From Desertivibrio insolitus (lineage in GTDB: Bacteria; Actinomycetota; Actinomycetes; Actinomycetales; Microbacteriaceae): DNA of 64,000 nt. The stretch is taken from assembly GCF_017355965.1 (NCBI RefSeq), contig NZ_JAFIQW010000007.1, positions 1 through 64,000 on the forward strand, read 5' to 3'. Made by a program: the position numbers and the translations under genes. Below the pieces are notes generated by a model that worked only from the letters and a program-made list of their open reading frames with translations, ran no database searches and was not told where the DNA came from. Within the stretch, counting starts at the first letter, position 1; each line of letters starts with the position of its first letter. Of the stretch, positions 18,610 to 26,702 are shown piece by piece.

Positions 18610-20688
18610 ATGCGGGCCATCGAGAGGATCACGGGGCGAGTCGGCGCGTGGGTGGTGCTGATGCTCTCGCTCGTCGTGACCGGCGCGCTGTTCGTGCTGC
18701 TGCCGAGCGCCGAGGGCGACGAGTTCCCGCAGACCGGCCTGCCCGCGTCGGCGGAGTCCGCACGGGTCGACGCCCTGCTCGACGAGTTCCCGTCCGCCGA
18801 CGCGAGCGTCGGGGTCCTGGTCTACTCGCGCGAGGACGGCGGCGAGCTGAGCGACGACGAGCTCACCGCCGTGGGCGAGCGCGCCCGGGCTCTCGCCGGC
18901 GAGTCGATCGCGCCGCCGGCGGTCGTGCCGCAGCCGAGCGAGGACGGCACGGCGGCGCTCGTCGTCGTGCCGCTCGACGCGGACGCCGAGATCGACGTCA
19001 CCGCCGAGACTCTGCGAGAGCTCGCCTCCGACGACCTGCCCTCCGGACTCGACGCGCGGCTGACCGGCGCGCTCGGCTTCCAGGACGACATCGCGAACGC
19101 CTTCGCCGGGGCCGACGTCCGGCTGCTGCTCGTCACGGTGATCGTCGTCGCGGTGCTCCTCATCGTCACCTACCGCAGTCCGGTGCTGTGGATCGTGCCG
19201 CTCGCGGTCGTCGGCACGGCCGACGCGCTGGCGGGGCGGGTGGCAGCCCTCGTCGCCGAGTCGGTCGGGGTCACCCTCGACGCCTCCGTCCGCGGCATCC
19301 TCTCCGTGCTCGTCTTCGGTGCGGGTACCAACTACGCGCTGCTGCTGGTCGCGCGGTACCGCGAGGAGCTGCTGCACACCGGCGACCGGCACGCCGCGAT
19401 GGCGAAGGCCCTGCGGAACGCCGGCGTCGCGATCCTCGCCAGTGGCGGCACCGTCGTGCTGAGCCTCGCGACGCTGCTGTTCGCATCGCTCGCCGGCAAC
19501 CGGGCGCTCGGCCTCGCCTGCGTCATCGGGATCCTCATCGCGATGGCGTTCGCGCTCGTCACGCTGCCCGCCGCGCTCGTCGTCTGCGGCCGCGGGGTGT
19601 TCTGGCCGTTCGTGCCGCGCGTCGGCTCCGCTCCCTCGAAGCCGAGCCTCTGGGCGCGCCTCGGCCGCGGCGTCGTGCGCCGCCCCGTTGCCGTGCTCGT
19701 CGCGGGCGTCGTCGGGCTCGGCGCTCTCGCAGCCGGTCTGACGACGTACTCGGTGGGGCTCGCGCAGACCGACCAGTTCCTCGGTGACCCGGAGTCGGTG
19801 CAGGCGCAGGAGATCATCGACGAGTCGTTTGGCGCGGGCCTCACCGCGACGACGATCGTGCTCACGCCGGACGCCGCCGTGCAGGACGCCCTCGCGGTCG
19901 CGGAGGACACCGAGGGCGTCGAGTCGGTGCGACCGGGGGAGTCCGCCGGCGGCCTGACCCGCCTCGACGTCACCCTCGACGCCGAGCCCGCGAGCGACGA
20001 CGCCTTCGCGGCGGTGCAGACACTACGGAACGCGTACGGCGCCGAGTCCGGCGAGCTGGGGGAGACTGTCGTCGGCGGCAGCGACGCGACGGACTACGAC
20101 GTGCAGCAGGCGTCCGAGCGCGACCTCGCACTCATCGCGCCGCTGATCCTCGGCATCGTGCTCGTGATCCTCTTCGCCCTGCTGCGTTCCGTGCTCGCCC
20201 CCGTGCTGCTCGTGCTGACCGTTGTCGCGACGTTCCTCGCGAGTCTCGGTGTCTCGAGCCTCGTCTTCACGACGCTGCTCGGCTTCCCCGCACTCGACAC
20301 CACGGTGACGCTCTTCGCGTTCCTGTTCCTCGTCGCGCTCGGCATCGACTACAACATCTTCCTCACAACGCGTGCCCGCGAGGAGCTCGCGACGCACTCA
20401 CCGACGGATGCCCTGGTGCGCGCGCTCGCCTCGACGGGCGGCGTCATCACGAGCGCCGGCATCCTCCTCGCCGCGGTCTTCGCGGTGCTCGGCGTGCTGC
20501 CGGTCGTCGCGCTGGCCCAGATCGGCACGATCGTCTGCATCGGCGTGCTGCTCGACACGCTCGTCGTGCGCACGCTGATCGTGCCCGCGCTCGCCGCCCT
20601 CACCGGTCGAGCCTTCTGGTGGCCGACCCGCTCGCACGAGCAGGTGCCCGGCGTGCCGGAGCAGGAGCGCGACCCCGCCCTGCGCTGA
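18610..20688 (+). CDS. MMPL/RND family efflux transporter
   Basis: The 692-residue membrane protein has the duplicated six-helix RND layout: one N-terminal helix, an extracytoplasmic loop (residues about 35-165), five helices, then a second copy. The MMPL signature segments FGAGTNYALLLVARYREEL (first half) and LGIDYNIFLTTRAREEL (second half) follow transmembrane helix 4 in each repeat. It is probably a proton-driven exporter of lipids or drugs, de-repressed when the adjacent MarR protein releases the palindrome at 18574. The start ATG has a ribosome site (GGAAGGA) 7 bases upstream. Confidence 0.92.
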   Translation: MRAIERITGRVGAWVVLMLSLVVTGALFVLLPSAEGDEFPQTGLPASAESARVDALLDEFPSADASVGVLVYSREDGGELSDDELTAVGERARALAGESIAPPAVVPQPSEDGTAALVVVPLDADAEIDVTAETLRELASDDLPSGLDARLTGALGFQDDIANAFAGADVRLLLVTVIVVAVLLIVTYRSPVLWIVPLAVVGTADALAGRVAALVAESVGVTLDASVRGILSVLVFGAGTNYALLLVARYREELLHTGDRHAAMAKALRNAGVAILASGGTVVLSLATLLFASLAGNRALGLACVIGILIAMAFALVTLPAALVVCGRGVFWPFVPRVGSAPSKPSLWARLGRGVVRRPVAVLVAGVVGLGALAAGLTTYSVGLAQTDQFLGDPESVQAQEIIDESFGAGLTATTIVLTPDAAVQDALAVAEDTEGVESVRPGESAGGLTRLDVTLDAEPASDDAFAAVQTLRNAYGAESGELGETVVGGSDATDYDVQQASERDLALIAPLILGIVLVILFALLRSVLAPVLLVLTVVATFLASLGVSSLVFTTLLGFPALDTTVTLFAFLFLVALGIDYNIFLTTRAREELATHSPTDALVRALASTGGVITSAGILLAAVFAVLGVLPVVALAQIGTIVCIGVLLDTLVVRTLIVPALAALTGRAFWWPTRSHEQVPGVPEQERDPALR

Positions 20689-20827
20689 CCGCGCCGAGGG
20701 CGCGCTGATCGACCTCCCCGAGCGGCTCGAGGTCGGTTCGCGCGCTCTGCGACCGAACGGCGGTGTCACCGGCACCCCTTCGGACCCGCTAAGCTTGTCG
20801 AGTTGTCACGGGCGGTGCTCGTGGCCT

Positions 20828-20904
<77 letters not shown>

Positions 20905-20951
20905 TATTGAGGTTGTTCGGACCAGAGAAATAGAGGTCCTCTCAAAGGTCG

Positions 20952-20994
20952 AAAGAGAGTCCCTCGCACAAAAGCGAAGGGCCCTCTTCTTTTG
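20952..20994 (+). terminator. Rho-independent terminator after tRNA-Pro
   Basis: A stem of about 15 pairs (AAGAGAGTCCCTCGC against GCGAAGGGCCCTCTT, with two mismatches) encloses ACAAAA and runs into TTCTTTT. This is the clearest intrinsic terminator in the window. Confidence 0.8.
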
Positions 20995-21208
20995 ACGGGA
21001 CTGCTCCTCGGTAACGCGCGATCCGATGGCCAGGACGCAGCGGCATTCTTGCCGAGTTCGGCGCGAATCGCGTCGAGCGACTCCGGCTGGGGATCGATTG
21101 GCCGCGACGCCCCGTGCGGCAGGGCCTTGTGGGCGGAGCCGACTACTGATCCGACCAGAAGACACACCGCCCCGAAATGTGACGGACTCCCGGCAACAGT
21201 CTCGTCGC
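20995..21208. other. Region without a recognisable gene between the tRNA terminator and the GIY-YIG gene
   Basis: The stretch is visibly less GC-rich than its surroundings. Short open frames exist on both strands, but none has a convincing start, ribosome site or family resemblance. A minus-strand frame reading about 70 codons through this region and into the terminator could be a gene remnant. No second copy of the tRNA 3' end was found here by eye. Confidence 0.5.
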
Positions 21209-22021
21209 TTAGTTCCGGTTGAGTCCGTGGCGCCGGGAGTCCAGCGCTTCCTTGAAGTGGCTCTCCGCGACGTCGATATCGCGCGTAGGCGTTGCCGGGT
21301 CGAATACGCGCAGCAGGGAAAAGCGGAAGGTGGACGCGTCGAGGCCTCTCAGCTCGACGTTGCCGCCGTGCCCGTTCGTCGCGTATGCGTTCCAACGCTG
21401 CCGCACGCTATCCTCACCGTCCGCTTTGCCGACGTAGTGGCGGCCGTCCCTGGTGTCGGTGATGAGGTAGATACCCACCACGGACGCAAGGGCCGTTCGC
21501 CATGAGGCGTAGCGATGCTCGCGCATTACAGCCTGAAGCTGGGCATGGCTAAGAACAAGCCGGTCGAAGCCAGGAAATGGGATTGGCTCGGCGTCCGCAA
21601 TACCTATGACCGGATAAGTGCCGGCCGCGGTGCCACTCATGCGCCAGGTGCGCGGCGACTTCCACCCGATGACGAGCCGACCGCGAAGGTCCGCCATATG
21701 CTCGGACTGCGCGACGTCGAAGGTGCGAAGGATTCCGGTGTTTGCCACCTCGCCGCGGTTCTCCACCACCGACCAGAGTCGCGCCTGGTCGCCCCCCTCC
21801 CGAATAAAGACCACCCAGAGCCGCGGCGGATTGAGCGGAAAGCGTCTCGTGTCGGCGGACTGCGTCCGGGTGTACTCGAGGATCTCCGCGTCCGTGGAGT
21901 CCGCGTGGATGCCCCGGAGGCCGCTGTCCTCGTGCTCCCGGACGTAGGCGTGACGCATCACGAGCGCGGTAACGGGATCGATGCCTGCGTCGAGGAGGAG
22001 CGGGGCGAGGGTCAGGGACAT
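21209..22021 (-). CDS. GIY-YIG nuclease family protein
   Basis: The 270-residue protein ends in a GIY-YIG endonuclease domain. Visible are GIY at 183-185, YVG at 196-198, the arginine region RQRW near 207, the metal-binding glutamate in VAESHF near 253 and the terminal GLNRN. The first 180 residues form a separate domain of unknown function. The ATG at 22021 has TGAGG upstream and lies 7 bases after the stop of the partner gene; a longer frame exists but has no ribosome site. Related proteins are widespread and little studied; nuclease activity is inferred from intact catalytic positions. Composition is less GC-rich than the flanking core genes. Confidence 0.85.
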   Translation of the reverse strand: MSLTLAPLLLDAGIDPVTALVMRHAYVREHEDSGLRGIHADSTDAEILEYTRTQSADTRRFPLNPPRLWVVFIREGGDQARLWSVVENRGEVANTGILRTFDVAQSEHMADLRGRLVIGWKSPRTWRMSGTAAGTYPVIGIADAEPIPFPGFDRLVLSHAQLQAVMREHRYASWRTALASVVGIYLITDTRDGRHYVGKADGEDSVRQRWNAYATNGHGGNVELRGLDASTFRFSLLRVFDPATPTRDIDVAESHFKEALDSRRHGLNRN

Positions 22022-22028
22022 GAATGCC

Positions 22029-23327
22029 TCATTCCGTAGGCCTGTCAGCCGGGGTGGACGCCGCGGCATTGTCGGTCTCGGGTCGCGCACTTTTGTTCCG
22101 ATGCCAGGGCAACCTCTCGGCGACCCCTTCGACGAGCTTCTCCGTACCCGCCTTGGCGCCCTCGAAGGTCTTCACGCTGAACTGCCCGACGCTCCTCGCG
22201 GTGCGCTCGGTGACCTTCAAGGCATCGTCTCGCGCGTCCCCGGCGGCCTCGCGCCAAGGCTTCGCCTCGATGGCGCTGCGGTCGCCGTCGATACCGAGCT
22301 TCCTGTGAAAGACGATCACGTCGTCTGCTATCTCATTGCCGGAGCGCACCACGCGGCCCGCCTTGAGCGGGTGGAGGAGCACCTGCTGGTTCGCGCCCGC
22401 CGCGGCCGCGTCCATCCGCGACAGGAGCCGCACGGTGCTCTTCGAGACAAGGTCGCGACGCTTCTCGCGGGCGGCCCGTACTGCCTCGCGGTGGCGGTCT
22501 AGATCCTCGAGGCTGGAGTCCAGTACCCGGTCGAGCTCAAGCACCGCCAGGCCGTCTTGAAGTTGAAAGCAGCGTGCGAGCACCGCCAGCCAGTCTTCGA
22601 CCGTCGCTTCGGCCGTACCGGACAGCTTCGCGAGCTCGCCAACCCGCGACTTCTGCTCCATCTTTTCGGCTAGAACGTCCAGCTGGCGCAGGGCGTAGGC
22701 CTGCGTGGTGGCGATGATTTGGGCCGCGCCGTGCATGCTCGACCAGGTCACTTCGGACACGCGGCCGACGTGCTCTCGCTTGAGCATGGCGTCATCAAGG
22801 ACCATCCCAACGCCGATCATCTCGGCGAGGGCGGAGTCCTTCTGGGCGCGCAGGATGTCGTCGACCTTCTCGTCGATCACTTTGAGGTACTCGGTGATTT
22901 CCTCCATGGTCTGCTGCATGGCGAGCTGCGCCATGATTCCCGCCGCGCCGGCGAGCATCGCCGGATTGGTGAGCAGGGAGCCGACCGAATTAGGCTCCAC
23001 GAACTCCAGAATCTTCGTGACCTTGCCCTTGCTCGTGGTGACGACGGCGCGGCTAACGCCGTCGGACGAGCCCTTCATAGCCTTGCCGAGCTTGAGTGCC
23101 TTGGCTGACTCTTCCGTGAGCTTTACCCAGCGGCCCGAGTTCGCGGCGATTTGGGATCCGCCCTGCGCCACGCTCGCGCCTGCGTTCAGGGCGGAGCCAA
23201 ACCTCTGGTGCAGCTGCAGATCCTTCGACGGAACGCCGGCGGAGGAAAGGAAGCGCTCTACAGCAGCAGCGTCGCCGAATACGGCGAGGCCGTCTCCGTC
23301 GCTGATGAGTTCGATCTCGTCGCTCAT
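22029..23327 (-). CDS. Unrecognised helical protein with a hydrophobic segment, partner of the GIY-YIG nuclease
   Basis: I do not recognise a named family for this 432-residue protein. Residues 118-137 (around LTNPAMLAGAAGIMAQLAM) are hydrophobic and could insert in or lie on a membrane. Residues of about 138-330 are predicted long amphipathic helices, and the last 40 residues are charged and probably disordered. The ATG at 23327 has a strong AGGAGG 8 bases upstream. The nuclease gene follows 7 bases after the stop, so the two form one operon. Composition is lower in GC than the core genes, and the pair sits beside tRNA-Pro, suggesting an acquired module. Confidence 0.75.
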   Translation of the reverse strand: MSDEIELISDGDGLAVFGDAAAVERFLSSAGVPSKDLQLHQRFGSALNAGASVAQGGSQIAANSGRWVKLTEESAKALKLGKAMKGSSDGVSRAVVTTSKGKVTKILEFVEPNSVGSLLTNPAMLAGAAGIMAQLAMQQTMEEITEYLKVIDEKVDDILRAQKDSALAEMIGVGMVLDDAMLKREHVGRVSEVTWSSMHGAAQIIATTQAYALRQLDVLAEKMEQKSRVGELAKLSGTAEATVEDWLAVLARCFQLQDGLAVLELDRVLDSSLEDLDRHREAVRAAREKRRDLVSKSTVRLLSRMDAAAAGANQQVLLHPLKAGRVVRSGNEIADDVIVFHRKLGIDGDRSAIEAKPWREAAGDARDDALKVTERTARSVGQFSVKTFEGAKAGTEKLVEGVAERLPWHRNKSARPETDNAAASTPADRPTE

Positions 23328-23569
23328 TGGTCACCCTCCTGGGGTGAAGTGGCCCCATAACTGAAAGTAGTCGAGGCCACAGACAGGGCTGCGAAGGTTG
23401 TGTCTCGGATGCCGGGAATCGGAACTGCCAGCACCAATAGGCATGGGCCAATGCTGCGGACGTCTCACCTCGTCCTGCACCGCATCGTCCTCTCGGCGGC
23501 AGGGGCTGAACACCGCGCGACGTGGTGTTAACGTCGATCGAAGGATGACCGGCGCTGAGGGAGACACGC

Positions 23570-25144
23570 ATGGCGGAACGTGCTGCGATAGACGCTTCGC
23601 CGCCCCGTGAGCAATGGACGGGTCAGGTCGGATTCATCCTGGCCGCCATCGGCTCGGCCGTCGGGCTGGGCAACATCTGGCGTTTCCCCGGCGTGGCCTA
23701 CGAGAACGGCGGCGGCGCCTTCCTGATCCCCTACCTCGTGGCCCTGCTCACGGCCGGGATCCCGATCCTGTTCCTCGACTACGCCATCGGGCATCGCTTC
23801 CGCGGCTCCGCGCCCGCCGCGTTGCGCCGGCTCGGTGGCCGGCGGCTCGAAGCACTCGGCTGGTTCCAGGTCGCTATCGCCTTCGTGATATCGCTCTACT
23901 ACACCGCCGTCATCGCGTGGGCCCTCAGCTACTTCGTCTTCTCCTTCGACCTGCGCTGGGGCGACGACCCTGGAACCTTCTTCCAGGGCGACTACCTGCA
24001 GGTGGGCGCGCCCGGCCTGAGCTTCGAGTTCGTGCCCGGCGTGCTGGTGCCGCTCGCCCTCGTCTGGATCGTCACACTCGCCGTGCTCGCGGCGGGCGTC
24101 GCGAAGGGGCTCCAGCGGACGAACGTGATCTTCCTTCCCCTGCTGCTCGTCGCGTTCCTCGTGCTCGTCGTGCGCGCCCTGTTCCTCGAGGGGGCGGATG
24201 TCGGGCTCAACGCCCTCTTCACTCCGAACTGGGCGGCCCTCGGCGACCCCAACGTGTGGATAGCCGCATACAGCCAGATCTTCTTCTCGCTCTCGATCGC
24301 CTTCGGGATCATGGTCACCTACGCGTCCTACCGGGCACGTCGGTCGAACCTGACGGCTCCCGGGCTCGTCGTCGCGTTCGCCAACTCGTCGTTCGAGATC
24401 CTCGCGGGGATCGGCGTGTTCGCGACGCTCGGATTCTTCGCGGTGCAACAGGGCGTCGGCGTCGGCGAGCTCGAGGGCCTGACCGGAGTCGGACTGTCGT
24501 TCGTGACCTTCCCGGCGATCGTGTCGCAGATGCCCGGCGGACCGCTCTTCGGCGCGCTGTTCTTCGGCTCGCTCACCCTGGCCGGGTTCACGTCGCTGCT
24601 CTCGGTGCTGCAGGTCGTCTCGGCGGGCGTGCAGGAGAAGTTCGGCCTGTCGCGGGTGCAGGCGACGCTCCGCACGGGTATCCCCGCGGCGGTGCTCTCG
24701 GTGCTGCTGTTCTCCACGACCACCGGACTGCTGGCCCTCGACGTCGTCGACAACTGGGCGAACAACATCGGGGTGGTGGGCTCCGCCGTGCTGACGACGG
24801 TGCTCGTGGTCTGGGTGCTGCGCAAGGGACGCGAACTGCAGTTCCATCTGAACTCGGTGTCGACGTTCAGAGTGGGGCGCACGTGGATCGCGCTCGTCGG
24901 CGGGGTCGTGCCCGTGGTGCTGGGATACATGCTCGTCAGCCGCATCGTCGAGCTCGCTGTCAATGGCTACGGCGGGCTGCCCGCGCCGTACCTTGCGTCC
25001 TTCGGATGGGGAACCATCGCCCTCGCGGTGGTCGCAGCCCTCGTGCTCACAGCCTTGCCGTGGCGGAACGGACGCTCCGACTTCGTCGCCTGGCCGCCGC
25101 TGCCGGTCGCGAACCGACAGCCTTCAGAGAGGGGCGACCGATGA
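23570..25144 (+). CDS. Sodium-dependent NSS (SNF) family transporter
   Basis: The 524-residue integral membrane protein belongs to the neurotransmitter:sodium symporters. The N-terminal signature GQVGFILAAIGSAVGLGNIWRFP contains the sodium and substrate residues of TM1, and about 11-12 transmembrane helices follow. Bacterial relatives (MhsT, LeuT, MetPS) import amino acids with sodium. A ribosome site GAGGGAG precedes the ATG. The next gene is a one-helix MetS-like subunit overlapping by 4 bases, which argues for a methionine/alanine-type importer; the substrate itself is an inference. Confidence 0.93.
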   Translation: MAERAAIDASPPREQWTGQVGFILAAIGSAVGLGNIWRFPGVAYENGGGAFLIPYLVALLTAGIPILFLDYAIGHRFRGSAPAALRRLGGRRLEALGWFQVAIAFVISLYYTAVIAWALSYFVFSFDLRWGDDPGTFFQGDYLQVGAPGLSFEFVPGVLVPLALVWIVTLAVLAAGVAKGLQRTNVIFLPLLLVAFLVLVVRALFLEGADVGLNALFTPNWAALGDPNVWIAAYSQIFFSLSIAFGIMVTYASYRARRSNLTAPGLVVAFANSSFEILAGIGVFATLGFFAVQQGVGVGELEGLTGVGLSFVTFPAIVSQMPGGPLFGALFFGSLTLAGFTSLLSVLQVVSAGVQEKFGLSRVQATLRTGIPAAVLSVLLFSTTTGLLALDVVDNWANNIGVVGSAVLTTVLVVWVLRKGRELQFHLNSVSTFRVGRTWIALVGGVVPVVLGYMLVSRIVELAVNGYGGLPAPYLASFGWGTIALAVVAALVLTALPWRNGRSDFVAWPPLPVANRQPSERGDR

Positions 25145-25305
25145 CCCCGATCGCGATCGTCTTCCTCCTCCTGTCGATCGTCGTGATCTGGGGAGGGCTC
25201 GTCGCGAGCATGCTGTTCCTGGCGAGGCGGCCGAGCCGCGCGGACTACCCCGCGGGCGGCGTCGACGACGCCGACCCGGACGCCCCCGTCATCCGTGACA
25301 CCTGA
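25141..25305 (+). CDS. MetS-like small subunit of the NSS transporter
   Basis: The 54-residue protein has one transmembrane helix (residues about 4-27) and a short hydrophilic tail ending DAPVIRDT. This is the pattern of MetS-type subunits that accompany NSS transporters such as MetPS in Corynebacterium. The ATG overlaps the transporter stop by 4 bases. Its last 42 bases, including the stop, are exactly repeated about 735 bases downstream, behind the MBL-fold gene. Confidence 0.88.
   Translation: MTPIAIVFLLLSIVVIWGGLVASMLFLARRPSRADYPAGGVDDADPDAPVIRDT
25264..25305 (+). repeat. 42-bp direct repeat, copy 1 (3' end of the MetS-like gene)
   Basis: Bases 25264-25305 are identical to 25999-26040. 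The copy contains the last 13 codons and the stop of the small transporter subunit. With copy 2 it brackets the MBL-fold hydrolase gene. Confidence 0.95.
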
Positions 25306-25341
25306 GGGCACCAGGGGCTGCCGCGGCGCGGAGGCCGGAGC

Positions 25342-25347
25342 TACGAT
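25342..25347 (+). promoter_or_regulatory. -10 box TACGAT for the MBL-fold gene
   Basis: TACGAT lies 5 bases before the ATG at 25353, and no Shine-Dalgarno sequence intervenes. The inserted gene therefore seems to carry its own leaderless promoter. Confidence 0.45.
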
Positions 25348-25352
25348 GCCCC

Positions 25353-25976
25353 ATGCGCGTGGTGGCTCCAGACGTCCATCAGCTGACCGGGTTTCCCCCG
25401 AACCAGATCAACGTCTACCTCGTCGGCGACGTGCTCGTCGATTCCGGCACAGCCTCCGCACGCCGTCGCGTGCTGAGACAACTCGAAGGCGCCACGTTGA
25501 GTGCCCACGTGGTGACACACGCTCACCCCGATCATTTCGGTGCCAGTCACGCCATCTGCACGACGCGCGGCATCCCACTGTGGGCCGGAGCCCATGACGT
25601 GACGGCGATCGAGACGGGCGCGATGCAGGTTCCGGCGAGTCCGGTGGCGGGCGCACTCTCGCGCATGCCACCCCCGCCAGCGCATCCCGTAGACCGCGCG
25701 TTGCGCGAGGGCGACGAGGTCGCAGGCTTCACGGTGCTCGAGGTGCCGGGCCACACCCCTGGACACATCGCCCTGTGGCGGGAGGCGGACCGAGTGCTGC
25801 TCTGCGGCGACGTGTTCTTTCACCTCGGAAGGGTCACAAAACCGCCCGACTTCCTCACCCTCGACCCGGAACGTAATCGCCGATCGATGCAGCGTCTACG
25901 TGCACTGCGGCCCGACCTCGTGCTCTTCGGGCACGGCGCGCCAGCAAGGCGGCCCGTCACCCATCGGCACCGCTGA
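25353..25976 (+). CDS. MBL-fold metallo-hydrolase
   Basis: The 207-residue protein is a metallo-beta-lactamase superfamily hydrolase. It has the metal motif HAHPDH near residue 52, a further histidine in VPGHTPGHIA near 133, the aspartate in LLCGDVFF near 151 and a C-terminal FGHGAP. It fits glyoxalase II-like or RNase Z-like small hydrolases; the substrate is unknown. The third codon positions are less GC-rich than in neighbours. The gene lies exactly between two 42-bp direct repeats derived from the MetS-like gene, which indicates acquisition. Confidence 0.88.
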   Translation: MRVVAPDVHQLTGFPPNQINVYLVGDVLVDSGTASARRRVLRQLEGATLSAHVVTHAHPDHFGASHAICTTRGIPLWAGAHDVTAIETGAMQVPASPVAGALSRMPPPPAHPVDRALREGDEVAGFTVLEVPGHTPGHIALWREADRVLLCGDVFFHLGRVTKPPDFLTLDPERNRRSMQRLRALRPDLVLFGHGAPARRPVTHRHR

Positions 25977-25998
25977 CGGCTGCGGGGCGACCGGCGCG

Positions 25999-26040
25999 GA
26001 CGACGCCGACCCGGACGCCCCCGTCATCCGTGACACCTGA
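25999..26040 (+). repeat. 42-bp direct repeat, copy 2 (non-coding duplicate of the MetS-like gene end)
   Basis: This is an exact copy of 25264-25305, placed 22 bases after the MBL-fold stop. It has no start or body of a gene attached, so it is a scar of duplication or insertion. Confidence 0.95.
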
Positions 26041-26046
26041 CGGTCG

Positions 26047-26430
26047 TCACTTCATCGGGCCGACGAGTCCGTCGTACTCGAGCGGCAGTTGCGACACGAG
26101 GTTCTCCCATCCGCGGTCGCCGACCAGCTCGCGCAGCGTCTGCAGCACCGCCGCCGCGCCCTCCTGGGCCATGCCCTCGTCGACCTCCGCGCGCTCCGCC
26201 ACGCGGCGGTAGAACTCGTCGACGCCGAACGACTCGGACGCCTCGTCGGCGTTCACGAGACCCGACTGCGCCTCCTTCGGCAGGGACGAGGCGAGGGCGC
26301 GTGCCTCCCCGCCGCTGATCCGCTCGCCGAGCGTCGCGAAAGTCGCGTCGGCAAGCGCCTTCGCGCGCTGCCCCGAGCGGTTGCCGCCGGTCCGCGCCGC
26401 GACCAGGTCGATGAAGTCGTCGATCTCCAT
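26047..26430 (-). CDS. DUF2267 domain-containing protein
   Basis: The 127-residue, mostly helical protein matches the DUF2267 pattern: an N-terminal helix pair (IDDFIDLVAARTG), then ADATFATLGERISGGEARALASSLP, and a second similar half with VLQTLRELVGDRGWENLVSQLP. The two halves look like a duplication. DUF2267 proteins occur in halophiles and actinobacteria in stress contexts, with no established biochemical role. The ATG at 26430 has GGAGGA 6 bases upstream. The gene starts 272 bases from the divergent desaturase. Confidence 0.85.
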   Translation of the reverse strand: MEIDDFIDLVAARTGGNRSGQRAKALADATFATLGERISGGEARALASSLPKEAQSGLVNADEASESFGVDEFYRRVAERAEVDEGMAQEGAAAVLQTLRELVGDRGWENLVSQLPLEYDGLVGPMK

Positions 26431-26495
26431 GGGTTCCTCCGTCCGTCCGTGCCGCGCACCGGCGATGCAGCCGAGCGGCACACGTTCAGTGTCGG

Positions 26496-26516
26496 GCTCG
26501 CGCTTGCGAACGCGAG
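26496..26516. promoter_or_regulatory. Operator-like palindrome, site 1
   Basis: The sequence CTCGCGCTTGCGAACGCGAG is near-palindromic (CTCGCG/CGCGAG arms). A shortened inverted relative, GCGTTTGCAACGCGAGC on the other strand, lies at 26667-26683, close to the desaturase start. Two related sites in one intergenic gap suggest a dimeric repressor of the TetR kind; the regulator is not in the window. Confidence 0.4.
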
Positions 26517-26666
26517 GGGTGGCGCGACGTGGCGGAAAGGCGTAGGAAGCCGTCGCCTCGTTCTCAGGAACCGGTCATAGCGTGCGAATCACGAGCGCTT
26601 GATCGTGTCGACGCCGGCCGTGGCCGCGCCGCCGACATCGACGACGACGAGCTGCCGAGGTCTCCC

Positions 26667-26683
26667 GCTCGCGTTGCAAACGC
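26667..26683. promoter_or_regulatory. Operator-like site 2 upstream of the desaturase
   Basis: On the minus strand this reads GCGTTTGCAACGCGAGC, matching the right two thirds of site 1. It ends 19 bases before the desaturase ATG, where a bound protein would block transcription or ribosome access. Confidence 0.4.
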
Positions 26684-26702
26684 AGTCAAAGCGGAGGTCG
26701 TC

